NCBI GenBank assembly: GCA_003134675.1
Contig: PLBZ01000093.1
Location: 655-10,090, forward strand
DNA from: Solirubrobacterales bacterium
Lineage (GTDB): Bacteria; Actinomycetota; Thermoleophilia; Solirubrobacterales; Solirubrobacteraceae
Direction: 5' to 3'
Length of the DNA: 9,436 nt
Position numbers and translations under genes: made by a program. The notes under the pieces are model-generated. The model was not told the origin of the DNA, made no database searches, and saw only the letters and a program-made list of their open reading frames with translations. Shown here piece after piece: positions 1-6,064 of the stretch (the stretch's first letter is position 1; every line of letters starts with the position of its first letter).

Positions 1-587
1 GCCACATATGGCCCGCGATCGAGCACCGGCACCCGTACCGTACGCCCATCGTAGCGGAGCGTCACCAGCGTGCCACAGGGAAGCGTCTTGTTGGCCACCC
101 CCATGGTGGTGCTCGTCAGCTCGCCGCCGCATGCCAGCTTGCCGCCACCGCCATACCACGACACCTGCGCCAGACGGTAGACGTTCAAGCGACCCAGTCT
201 GCGGTGCGAGCCGATGTCCTCGGTGTCGCCCGCGAAGCGCAGCCGCACCGGCTCGCTCTTTGTCTGGCGCGGCACGTAGCGCAGGCGATAGCGACCTTGG
301 CGGTCGGTCAGCGTGTGGGCCAGCGTCCTCCAGCCGTGGCTGCCATGTGCCTGCAGCGTTACCACCCGTCCCGACAGCCCCGCCGGCCGGTCTTTGCTCG
401 CTTGTAGATCGGTGGTCAGCTTGCCGGTGACGCTCGCGGCATGGCCCTCCAGCACGTCCATATCGGTGCGGAGGGCGCTCAGCGAGGTCTGCGCCGGCCT
501 CGCAAACGGGGGTGTCGTGCTCGCCGATATCACGATCGGAGCAAGGGGCGCGGCAGCAGGCTGCGCGAGCGTCGTGGGAACGTACAT
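1..587 (-). CDS. RlpA-like double-psi beta-barrel protein (5' part; runs off the left edge)
   Basis: An uninterrupted reading frame of 195 codons plus two bases starts at ATG 587-585 and is still open at base 1. An in-frame TAA lies upstream (620-618) and a perfect AAGGAGG lies 6 nt before the ATG, so the start is well fixed. Residues about 44-137 look like a beta-rich domain (DVLEGHAASVTGKL, then LTDRQGRYRLRYVP and a GRLNVYR strand). From residue 142 the RlpA/expansin-type double-psi beta-barrel begins: VSWYGGGGKLACGG, then GVANKTLPCGTLVTLRY and VPVLDRGPYV, where D190 is the likely conserved acid and C153/C171 may form a disulfide. Such proteins usually bind or cleave peptidoglycan outside the membrane. 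Oddly, the N-terminus (MYVPTTLAQPAAAPLAP) has no basic n-region or clear signal peptide. The preceding c-di-AMP riboswitch fits a cell-wall role. The family call is firm; enzymatic activity is not shown. Confidence 0.86.
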   Translation of the reverse strand, partial: MYVPTTLAQPAAAPLAPIVISASTTPPFARPAQTSLSALRTDMDVLEGHAASVTGKLTTDLQASKDRPAGLSGRVVTLQAHGSHGWRTLAHTLTDRQGRYRLRYVPRQTKSEPVRLRFAGDTEDIGSHRRLGRLNVYRLAQVSWYGGGGKLACGGELTSTTMGVANKTLPCGTLVTLRYDGRTVRVPVLDRGPYV

Positions 588-593
588 TGAGAA

Positions 594-600
594 CCTCCTT
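594..600 (-). promoter_or_regulatory. Strong Shine-Dalgarno of the RlpA-like gene
   Basis: AAGGAGG on the minus strand, with 6 nt (TTCTCA) before the ATG at 587. It is a perfect anti-16S match, unlike the other non-riboswitch starts in the window, and begins only 5 nt after the 3' side of the c-di-AMP aptamer's closing helix. This position suggests control of ribosome access. Confidence 0.8.
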
Positions 601-605
601 GGTGT

Positions 606-778
606 CCGCCTACGGGGTTAGCTGTCGGGCTCACGAGCCGGTGAGCACGCGAACCAAACGCGCGCCGACCGGGCGTTACGGCCACAGCAGCGGCCGATTC
701 GCCCCATCCAGATCGCCTACAGCGACGATCTGGCAGTGGGTCCCCCGCTCGTCTCCATCCACGGAGACGACTCGGCAG
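606..778 (-). promoter_or_regulatory. c-di-AMP riboswitch (ydaO/yuaA class)
   Basis: On the minus strand the conserved blocks of this class appear in order. A closing helix pairs CTGCC (778-774) with GGCGG (610-606). It is followed by GAG and an 8-bp hairpin (770-763/756-749), then GAGCGGGGGACCC (750-738), an 8-bp hairpin CCAGATCG/CGATCTGG (733-726/715-708), GGGGCGAATC (705-696), a GGCC/GGCC hairpin, and the highly conserved 3' block GACAGCTAACCCCGTAGGC (626-608). This order and the CGACAGCTAAC signature match the published ydaO architecture as I remember it. The class senses cyclic di-AMP and, in actinobacteria, commonly precedes cell-wall hydrolase or resuscitation-type genes. That is the case here, since it leads directly into the RlpA-like gene. 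No hairpin plus U-run is visible, so control of translation is more likely than termination. Confidence 0.88.
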
Positions 779-848
779 GTCGAACAATCGTTCGTATCTT
801 AAGCGGCCTCCGCGAGGGTTATCTGTGACCGGCATCACACTCGCCCGC

Positions 849-891
849 GCGCAGACTGCGGTCTGGAAACGCGCAGGCTGCGGCCTGAAAC
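849..891. repeat. Tandem dyad repeat (2 units, 22-bp spacing)
   Basis: Two near-identical units, 849-870 and 871-891, each contain a 5-bp inverted repeat around the loop TGCG: CAGACTGCGGTCTG (852-865) and CAGGCTGCGGCCTG (874-887). The units differ at both partners of one base pair (A-T in the first, G-C in the second), so the pairing is preserved. Each also contains the odd palindrome CGCAG-N-CTGCG, and both end in GAAAC or TGAAAC. The 22-bp spacing puts the units on the same face of the helix. They lie upstream of the promoter at 912 and upstream of the riboswitch leader on the other strand, so an operator pair for a dimeric regulator, or tandem RNA hairpins, are both possible. Confidence 0.6.
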
Positions 892-911
892 ATTCAAGGA
901 AGCACCCAACG

Positions 912-940
912 TTGACGTGCGGCGCTGAAGCCGCGACAAT
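912..940 (+). promoter_or_regulatory. Sigma-70-type promoter, probably leaderless
   Basis: TTGACG (912-917), a 17-bp spacer and GACAAT (935-940) make a good housekeeping promoter. Transcription would start about 7 nt further on, at or next to the ATG at 948, giving an mRNA with no or almost no leader. No Shine-Dalgarno is present, in agreement. The spacer holds a GCGGC/GCCGC dyad (919-923/930-934). Confidence 0.65.
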
Positions 941-947
941 CGACGAG

Positions 948-2504
948 ATGGCCAATCCCGATCGTCTATCCGCGCTGGACTCCGCCTTCCTGCACCTCGA
1001 GGACGACTCCACCGCGCACATGCACGTCGCCTCGGTGATGGTCTTCGAGGGTAAGGCGCCCACTCCGCAGGAGCTGATCGACCATGTCCTCAGCCGCCTG
1101 CACCTGGTGCCGCGCTATCGCCAACGGCTCGCCTATGTGCCGCTCGGACAGGGCAGGCCGGTGTGGACCGACGACCCCCATTTCAACCCCCGCTACCACA
1201 TCCGCCATACCGCCCTGCCGCGACCGGCCGACGAGGCCGCGCTCAAGCAGCTGGCCGGCCGGCTCTTCTCCCAGCGCCTGGATCGCTCCAAGCCGCTCTG
1301 GGAGATCTGGCTTGTGCAGCGCATGGCGGGCGGGCGCTTCGCGCTGATCGCCAAGACCCACCACGCGCTCGTCGACGGGATCTCCGGGGTGGACATCACG
1401 ACCGTCCTGTTCGACACCGCCGCCGGGGCGGACGGGGCGGAATCATCGATGGCGCGCCCACCGGTGCCCTGGACCGCCCGGCCGCTGCCGGGAGCGGCGA
1501 AGCTGCTCGGTGAGGCGCTGCTCGAGCGCACGACCGTGCCCGCCGAGATGACCCGCGGCGCCCGCGCGCTGCTGCGTGCCCCGCGCAAGGCGGCCTCCCA
1601 GCTGAAGGATGGCCTGGCGAGCATCGGCGCCACCACGATCGCCGGTGTAAGCGCGCCCGCCCCGTCGAGCCCGTTCAACGTCGATATCGGTCCCCACCGG
1701 CGCTACACCTTCCTCGATGGTGACCTCGCTCAGTTCAAGGCGATCAAGGACTCGCTCGGGGGCACGCTCAACGACGTCGTCCTCGCGTCGGTCAGCCTTG
1801 CCCTCGGTCGCTATCTGCGCGCCCAGGGCCACGACACCGAGGGCCTGACCCTGAAGGCGATGGTGCCCGTCTCGGTGCGCGCCGATGTGGATAAGAGGTC
1901 CCACCCACCCGCGCTGGGAAATCAGGTTGCCGCGATGTGGGCCCCTCTACCCGTGGGGGTGGAGAACCCCGCGGACTGCCTGCGGCAGATCGCTCGGGCG
2001 ATGGACCATCTCAAGGAGTCCGGCCAGGCCGTGGGCGCCCAGGTGCTGATCGATCTCGCCGGGTTCGCGCCGCCCACGATCCTCAGCCAGGCCGCGCGGC
2101 TGCAGGCCCGCCAGCGCTTTTTCAACCTGGTGGTCACCAACGTCCCCGGACCACAGTTCCCGCTCTACCTGCTCGGCCGTCGTCTGCAGGTGCTGTACCC
2201 GGTCGTTCCGCTTGCGCGCCGCCAGGCGCTCGGAATCGCCGTCATGAGCTACGACGGTCATCTCGGCTTCGGCCTGCTCGCCGACTACGATGCCCTGCCA
2301 GAGCTGGAGGGGCTCGCGCGGGACCTGCGCTGGGCGATCGGCGCGCTGACACGCGCGGCGAAGGTTCCAAGCGCCCGCCCGAAGGCTCGCGCCACACGCG
2401 CCGGCGGGGCTCGGGCCAACGGCGCGAAACCGCCACGCAAGGCCGCCGGGAGCGCCCGCACCGCCAGATCTTCGATCGCCAAGCCCCCCGTCGTGCAGAG
2501 CTGA
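948..2504 (+). CDS. Wax ester synthase / diacylglycerol acyltransferase (WS/DGAT family)
   Basis: This 518-residue protein transfers an acyl group from acyl-CoA to diacylglycerol or a fatty alcohol, making triacylglycerol or wax ester at the membrane or lipid droplet. The N-terminus RLSALDSAFLHLE is typical. The catalytic HHALVDG is at residues 138-144, preceded by PLWEIWLV (116-123). The second half has SPFN (241-244), NDVVLA (275-280) and NVPGP (398-402), all family landmarks. After about residue 470 a 48-residue Ala/Arg/Lys-rich tail follows, which is unusual and may bind membrane or nucleic acid. The start at ATG 948 was chosen because family similarity begins there and a promoter ends 7 nt upstream; a GTG at 825 in the same frame adds unrelated residues. 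The next gene begins 20 nt after the stop, so co-transcription is likely. Substrate preference cannot be read from the sequence. Confidence 0.9.
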   Translation: MANPDRLSALDSAFLHLEDDSTAHMHVASVMVFEGKAPTPQELIDHVLSRLHLVPRYRQRLAYVPLGQGRPVWTDDPHFNPRYHIRHTALPRPADEAALKQLAGRLFSQRLDRSKPLWEIWLVQRMAGGRFALIAKTHHALVDGISGVDITTVLFDTAAGADGAESSMARPPVPWTARPLPGAAKLLGEALLERTTVPAEMTRGARALLRAPRKAASQLKDGLASIGATTIAGVSAPAPSSPFNVDIGPHRRYTFLDGDLAQFKAIKDSLGGTLNDVVLASVSLALGRYLRAQGHDTEGLTLKAMVPVSVRADVDKRSHPPALGNQVAAMWAPLPVGVENPADCLRQIARAMDHLKESGQAVGAQVLIDLAGFAPPTILSQAARLQARQRFFNLVVTNVPGPQFPLYLLGRRLQVLYPVVPLARRQALGIAVMSYDGHLGFGLLADYDALPELEGLARDLRWAIGALTRAAKVPSARPKARATRAGGARANGAKPPRKAAGSARTARSSIAKPPVVQS

Positions 2505-2509
2505 CGGGA

Positions 2510-2515
2510 TAGGCT
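2510..2515 (+). promoter_or_regulatory. Possible -10 element before nadE
   Basis: TAGGCT fits the actinobacterial TANNNT -10 and lies 9 nt before the GTG start at 2525. No convincing -35 precedes it, because that region is the end of the acyltransferase gene. It may give the NAD+ synthetase gene its own leaderless transcript in addition to read-through. Confidence 0.35.
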
Positions 2516-2524
2516 CGCTCCGAA

Positions 2525-4165
2525 GTGCGGCTGGCTCTCTGCCAGATGAACGCCACCGTGGGCGACATCACCGGTAACGCCGCGCGCATCCGTGCGGGCA
2601 TCGACAGCGCCCGCGAGGTGGCGGCGGATCTCGTGCTGTTCGGAGAGCTGGCGCTCACCGGCTACCCCCCAGAGGATCTGCTGCTCCGTGAGCACTTCCT
2701 CAAGGACACACAAGCCGCGCTTTCAGACCTGGCAGCCGACACGCACGGGATAGTCGCGATCGTCGGCTTCCCGGAGCACGCCGAGCACTCCTACAACGCC
2801 GCCGCCGTGCTCACCGACGGGGCCGTCCAGGCGATCTACCGCAAGGTCCACTTGCCCAACTACGGCGTGTTCGACGAGCGACGCTACTTTCAGCCCGGAG
2901 CCTCGGGAGCGACGATCGAAGTCGCCGGCCACCGCATCGGGTTGACCGTCTGCGAGGACATCTGGCAGCCCGGACCCCCGACCTCCGAGGAGGCCGCCAA
3001 CGGCGCGAAGCTGATCGTCAACATCTCCGCCTCTCCCTACCACGCCGGCAAGGGCCTCGAGCGAGAGCACATGTTCGCCCAGCGCGCCCGCGAAGACGGG
3101 ACTCCGATCGCGTTTTGCGGACTCGTGGGCGGCCAGGACGAGCTTCTCTTCGACGGTCATTCCTTCGTCGTCGACCACACCGGCGAGACGCTCGCCCGCG
3201 CTGCGCAGTTCGAGGAGGACCTGCTCGTGTGCGACGTGGACCTGGACGGCACCCCCGCCCTCCCCTCGAGCCCCCCGCGTCTGACCCAGCCGATCGCACC
3301 CGTGGAGGCCGAGATCTATGCGGCGCTGATGCTCGGACTGCGCGACTACGTCGAGAAGAACGGGTTCTCCCACGTCGTCCTCGGCCTCTCCGGAGGCATC
3401 GACTCGGCGCTCGTGGCCTGCTTGGCCGCCGATGCGCTCGGCGCTGAGCGCGTCAGCGCCGCGATCATGCCCTCCCCCTACTCTTCTTCTCTGACCCAGG
3501 AGGACGCCCGTGAGCTGGCCGGCCGGCTGGGGGCGCGCACCCACGAGCTGCCGATCATCTCGGTCATGCAGGCCTACAGCGACACCCTGGAGGAGGTCTT
3601 TGCAGACCGGGAGCCCGACCTCACCGAGGAGAACCTGCAGGCCCGGATCCGCGGCAACCTGCTGATGGCGCTATCCAACAAGTTCGGCTGGCTCGTGCTC
3701 GCGACCGGCAACAAGTCGGAGATGTCGGTCGGCTACACCACTCTCTACGGAGACCTCGCCGGCGGCTTCGCCGTGATCAAGGACGTGCCCAAGACGCTCG
3801 TCTATCGCCTGTGTGAGTGGCGCAACTCCGCCACGGGAGTCACGGAGGGATACACACAGGCGCCAATCCCGCCGTCGATCCTCGGACGAGCGCCCTCGGC
3901 CGAGCTCCGTCACGACCAGCGCGATGAGGACTCGCTGGCACCCTACGAGCTGCTCGATCGCATCCTCTACGGCTACATCGAGCTCGACCAGGGACGCGAG
4001 CAGCTGATCGCCGAAGGCCTGCCCGAACAGGAGGTCGATCGCACGATCCGGCTCGTCGACCTCGCCGAGTACAAGCGCCGCCAGGCGCCCCCGGGCATCA
4101 AGGTCACCACCCGCGCCTTCGGCCGCGATAGGCGCATGCCAATCACCAACCGCTATCGAGGTTGA
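2525..4165 (+). CDS. nadE: Glutamine-dependent NAD+ synthetase
   Basis: This 546-residue enzyme catalyses the last step of NAD+ synthesis: ATP-dependent amidation of nicotinic acid adenine dinucleotide with ammonia from glutamine (EC 6.3.5.1), in the cytosol. Residues 1-255 form a nitrilase-type glutaminase domain with the triad E41 (FGELALTGYPPEDL), K107 (YRKVHLPNYGVFDE) and C143 (GLTVCEDIW). Residues about 260-546 form the synthetase domain with the ATP PP-loop SGGIDSALVA from 289, LATGNKSEMSVGY (392-404), YGDLAGGF (408-415) and the C-terminal KRRQAPPGIKV. The length matches the short two-domain type, not the much longer mycobacterial form. The GTG start is supported because MRLALCQMNATVGD is the family's usual first strand. 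No Shine-Dalgarno is seen. It follows the acyltransferase gene by 20 nt and its stop nearly abuts the lipoprotein gene. Confidence 0.95.
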   Translation: MRLALCQMNATVGDITGNAARIRAGIDSAREVAADLVLFGELALTGYPPEDLLLREHFLKDTQAALSDLAADTHGIVAIVGFPEHAEHSYNAAAVLTDGAVQAIYRKVHLPNYGVFDERRYFQPGASGATIEVAGHRIGLTVCEDIWQPGPPTSEEAANGAKLIVNISASPYHAGKGLEREHMFAQRAREDGTPIAFCGLVGGQDELLFDGHSFVVDHTGETLARAAQFEEDLLVCDVDLDGTPALPSSPPRLTQPIAPVEAEIYAALMLGLRDYVEKNGFSHVVLGLSGGIDSALVACLAADALGAERVSAAIMPSPYSSSLTQEDARELAGRLGARTHELPIISVMQAYSDTLEEVFADREPDLTEENLQARIRGNLLMALSNKFGWLVLATGNKSEMSVGYTTLYGDLAGGFAVIKDVPKTLVYRLCEWRNSATGVTEGYTQAPIPPSILGRAPSAELRHDQRDEDSLAPYELLDRILYGYIELDQGREQLIAEGLPEQEVDRTIRLVDLAEYKRRQAPPGIKVTTRAFGRDRRMPITNRYRG

Positions 4166-4167
4166 TC

Positions 4168-4752
4168 GTGCGCGGTCCTCGTCTGCGGCGTCGCTTCCCG
4201 CTCGCGATTGCGCTGGGGCTCTGCACGCTCGCGCTCGGTGCCTGCGGCAACACGGTCCAAGACCAGCCGATCTCCCACACGACGCTCGAGAGCCTGCTCC
4301 TGTCCCCTTACCCCGTCTATTGGCTGGGCGACTCCTTCCACGGCATGGCGATCACCGAAGCGCCCCAGGACCCCAGCGGAGCGTTCGCCGTCCAGTACGG
4401 CGACTGCGCGCAGGGCGGCCAGAACACCTGTGTCCCGCGTCTACGAGTCATCACCTCCCCCGACAACAGCTTCATCCCGATCGGCTCGCAACCGCACCAC
4501 ACCATTCACATTCGAGGCGTCGCCGCTATCGCGGCCCAGAGAGGCGACACGATCGTGCTCCCCACCGCCGGTGTGGTCGTCGACATTTATGCCAACAGTC
4601 CCCGGCTTGCCCTTGCCGCCGCTCTGAGCGCCGTGCCGATCAACGACACCGGCGTGCCCTCCGGGCCGCTGCCCTCGCCGCTGCCAGACACGGGCTTTGC
4701 CGCACAGCCACTACCTGGCCAGACACTGACCCTTCTCCGCGCCCTTCACTAG
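4168..4752 (+). CDS. Small secreted lipoprotein of unknown function
   Basis: This 194-residue protein has a clear lipoprotein signal: a basic start (RGPRLRRRF), a hydrophobic stretch (PLAIALGLCTLALGA) and the lipobox LGAC with C26 as the lipidated residue. The mature part has no domain I recognise. It carries two Cys 9 residues apart (GDCAQGGQNTC) that could form a disulfide, a likely beta-rich middle (LRVITSPDNSFIPIGSQP, TIVLPTAGVVVDIYANSP), and a Pro/Gly-rich end. The GTG at 4168 is preferred because GAGG (4158-4161) sits 6 nt upstream; a TTG at 4162 would add two residues and overlap the nadE stop. Two bases separate it from nadE, so it is probably in the same transcript. It is likely anchored to the outer face of the membrane; its function is unknown. 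Confidence 0.8.
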   Translation: MRGPRLRRRFPLAIALGLCTLALGACGNTVQDQPISHTTLESLLLSPYPVYWLGDSFHGMAITEAPQDPSGAFAVQYGDCAQGGQNTCVPRLRVITSPDNSFIPIGSQPHHTIHIRGVAAIAAQRGDTIVLPTAGVVVDIYANSPRLALAAALSAVPINDTGVPSGPLPSPLPDTGFAAQPLPGQTLTLLRALH

Positions 4753-4767
4753 CCGGCGGGTCCTCTG

Positions 4768-5184
4768 TCAGCCGGCCGGCGCGGGGCGCACGGCGATCGT
4801 CATCCGCGTAACCGCGCACATCCGGCCGGCGTCGTCGCTGAACTGCACGTCCCACACCCACGTCGTGCGACCGCGGTGCAGCCGTGTGGCGTGCGCATGC
4901 ACGGCGCCTTCGGTGACCGGACGCAGGAAGCTCGTGCTGTTCGACAGGCCCATTGCGACCTCGCCACGATCGAGCACCCCCAACGCCGTGGCAAGCGAGG
5001 CCAGCGACTCTGCAATCGAGGCGTAAACGCCTCCGTGTAGCAGGCCCATGGGCTGCTTGAGATCCTCGCGCAACTCCACCCGGGCGCGGACCTCGCCGTC
5101 AGAGAAATCCACCAGTTTCAAGCCATATAGGCGATCGAACCCCACCATGAACTCGTTGAGCTGCTCGGCGCTCGGCGTGGTCAT
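4768..5184 (-). CDS. PaaI/hotdog-fold acyl-CoA thioesterase
   Basis: This 138-residue protein is the usual size for a single hotdog-fold thioesterase of the PaaI/MenI (4HBT) group, which hydrolyses acyl-CoA or aryl-CoA thioesters in the cytosol as a dimer or tetramer. The hallmark is MGLLHGGVYASIAES at 46-60: H50-G51-G52 begin the central helix and E59 is the expected catalytic acid. RPVTEGAVHAHATRLHRGRTTWVWDV and the C-terminal strand MCAVTRMTIAV complete the fold. The ATG at 5184 was chosen because the family begins there; a longer open frame to 5739 overlaps the divergent gene and its extra part is low-complexity. It converges on the lipoprotein gene with 15 bp between stops and diverges from the HTH gene. 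The CoA substrate cannot be told. Confidence 0.9.
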   Translation of the reverse strand: MTTPSAEQLNEFMVGFDRLYGLKLVDFSDGEVRARVELREDLKQPMGLLHGGVYASIAESLASLATALGVLDRGEVAMGLSNSTSFLRPVTEGAVHAHATRLHRGRTTWVWDVQFSDDAGRMCAVTRMTIAVRPAPAG

Positions 5185-5218
5185 CCCGGCGCCACGATAG
5201 CCTACGCACCTTCTGAGC
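5185..5218. promoter_or_regulatory. Short divergent promoter region with overlapping -10-like elements
   Basis: Only 34 bp separate the two divergent starts. The plus strand has TAGCCT (5198-5203) and the minus strand TAGGCT (5204-5199), the same bases read both ways. The minus strand also has TATCGT (5199-5194), 9 nt before the thioesterase ATG. Neither start has a convincing Shine-Dalgarno. Competing transcription from one shared core is suggested, not proven. Confidence 0.35.
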
Positions 5219-5998
5219 ATGAGCCGACTAGACGACCTCCCTCCCGACCAGCGCGCGGTGCTATTGCTGCTGGTGGCCCAGGGCAAGAGCCACGCCGAGA
5301 TCGCCGACATGCTCGGCATTTCCCAGGACACCGTCCGTGACCGCGCCCGCGCGGCGCTCGACGCCCTCGCGACTGACCCCAGCGGCGCCCCGCCCTCTCT
5401 TCCACCTGCACCGCCCGCGCCAATCTCCACGAGAGCGCATGATGCCCCCCTCTCCCCCCGATCGCCCCCCAGCTCCAGACGCGGTGGCGCGCTGCTGCTC
5501 GCGGCGCTCGTCGCGGTGGTGGTTGTGGCTGTGATCCTGATCACCGATGGCGGCGGCTCCCACAAGGCCGCGAGCACCCAGGCCGGTGCGACAACTTCCA
5601 GTCCCACGTCAACCTCAGGCACCTCGAGCACCTCCACAGCAGCCGCCAAACCCACCGTCAACAAGCAGATCGCCCTTACCTCACCCAACCCAAGCAGCAA
5701 AATGGTCGGCCTGGCTGAGGTCCTCTCCGAAGGGTCCAAGCACGCCTTCTACATCGCGGCCGAACACCTGCCGCCCTCGACCGGCTTCTTCTACGCCGTC
5801 TGGCTCTACAACTCCCCGACGAGCGCCGTCTCGCTGGGCAAGAGCCCACCGGTCAGCTCCAACGGCCGCCTGCAAGGTGGCGCACTGCTACCGACCAATG
5901 CCGGCAGCTATCACGAGATGCTGCTCACACGCGAGACGAGCAGCCGGCCGACCCACCCTGGACCGACCGTCCTCAGTGGCTCGTTCAGCCTCCACTGA
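5219..5998 (+). CDS. Membrane-anchored protein: sigma-region-4-like HTH, TM helix, extracytoplasmic domain
   Basis: This 259-residue protein has three parts. Residues 5-50 (starting DDLPPDQRAVLLLLVAQGKS, continuing AEIADMLGISQDTVRDRA) match the region 4 helix-turn-helix of sigma-70 family factors, but there is no region 2, so it is not a complete sigma factor. A Pro-rich linker leads to one transmembrane helix at 90-109 (GALLLAALVAVVVVAVILIT) after RR. Outside, a Ser/Thr-rich spacer (114-142) precedes a beta-rich domain (145-259; KHAFYIAAEHLPPST, FYAVWLYN, LLTRETSS) that resembles the extracytoplasmic half of RskA-type anti-sigma factors. This suggests a signal-sensing, membrane-tethered DNA-binding protein. 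The inside/outside assignment follows the positive-inside rule. The target genes are unknown; the neighbouring thioesterase or ctaG are candidates only by position. Confidence 0.82.
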   Translation: MSRLDDLPPDQRAVLLLLVAQGKSHAEIADMLGISQDTVRDRARAALDALATDPSGAPPSLPPAPPAPISTRAHDAPLSPRSPPSSRRGGALLLAALVAVVVVAVILITDGGGSHKAASTQAGATTSSPTSTSGTSSTSTAAAKPTVNKQIALTSPNPSSKMVGLAEVLSEGSKHAFYIAAEHLPPSTGFFYAVWLYNSPTSAVSLGKSPPVSSNGRLQGGALLPTNAGSYHEMLLTRETSSRPTHPGPTVLSGSFSLH

Positions 5999-6030
5999 TC
6001 TGGACGCCCTTCCAGGAGGCGAAGTAATCC

Positions 6031-6057
6031 TTGATCTGCGCCGCGGCGCTCTACGCT
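6031..6057 (+). promoter_or_regulatory. Candidate leaderless promoter of the CtaG-like gene
   Basis: TTGATC (6031-6036) and TACGCT (6052-6057) are separated by a rather short 15 bp, and the -10 is exactly 7 nt before the GTG at 6065. The spacer contains the perfect 12-bp palindrome GCGCCGCGGCGC (6038-6049), a possible repressor site. No Shine-Dalgarno lies before the GTG. Confidence 0.42.
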
Positions 6058-6064
6058 GCATGAC

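Larger units (their letters stand above)
588..947. other. Divergent intergenic control region (360 bp)
   Basis: No gene is supported here; the open frames across it have no recognisable protein content. Read from left to right it holds the minus-strand Shine-Dalgarno (594-600), the minus-strand c-di-AMP aptamer (606-778), a 5-bp inverted repeat CGAAC/GTTCG (781-785/790-794), a possible minus-strand -10 TAAGAT (801-796, no good -35 seen), two tandem dyads (849-891) and the plus-strand promoter (912-940). The GTG at 825 is in frame with the acyltransferase gene, but the 41 residues it would add do not resemble the family, so this stretch is treated as non-coding. Confidence 0.7.

Noticed and set aside
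8..621. Plus-strand frames across the left edge
   Set aside because: They are antisense to the RlpA-like gene and its riboswitch, Cys/Ser/Arg/Pro-rich and without domains.
825..947. GTG-started 41-residue extension of the acyltransferase
   Set aside because: It runs through the tandem dyads and the promoter and does not resemble the family N-terminus; family similarity begins at ATG 948.
4752..4780. Repeated GCCGGC at the convergent gene ends as a terminator
   Set aside because: GCCGGC is self-complementary and frequent in GC-rich DNA. A 6-bp stem with a 13-nt loop and no U-run, inside the thioesterase's last codons, is too weak.
5185..5739. Upstream extension of the thioesterase frame on the minus strand
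   Set aside because: It lies entirely within the divergent HTH gene, is low-complexity, and adds nothing like a hotdog domain. ATG 5184 gives the normal family length.
5994..6060. Minus-strand peptide AQIKDYFASWKGVQISGG between two stops
   Set aside because: It reads like the end of a real protein, but it is only about 21 codons between a TAG and a TGA, has no start, and overlaps the CtaG promoter. It is probably chance, at most a gene relic.
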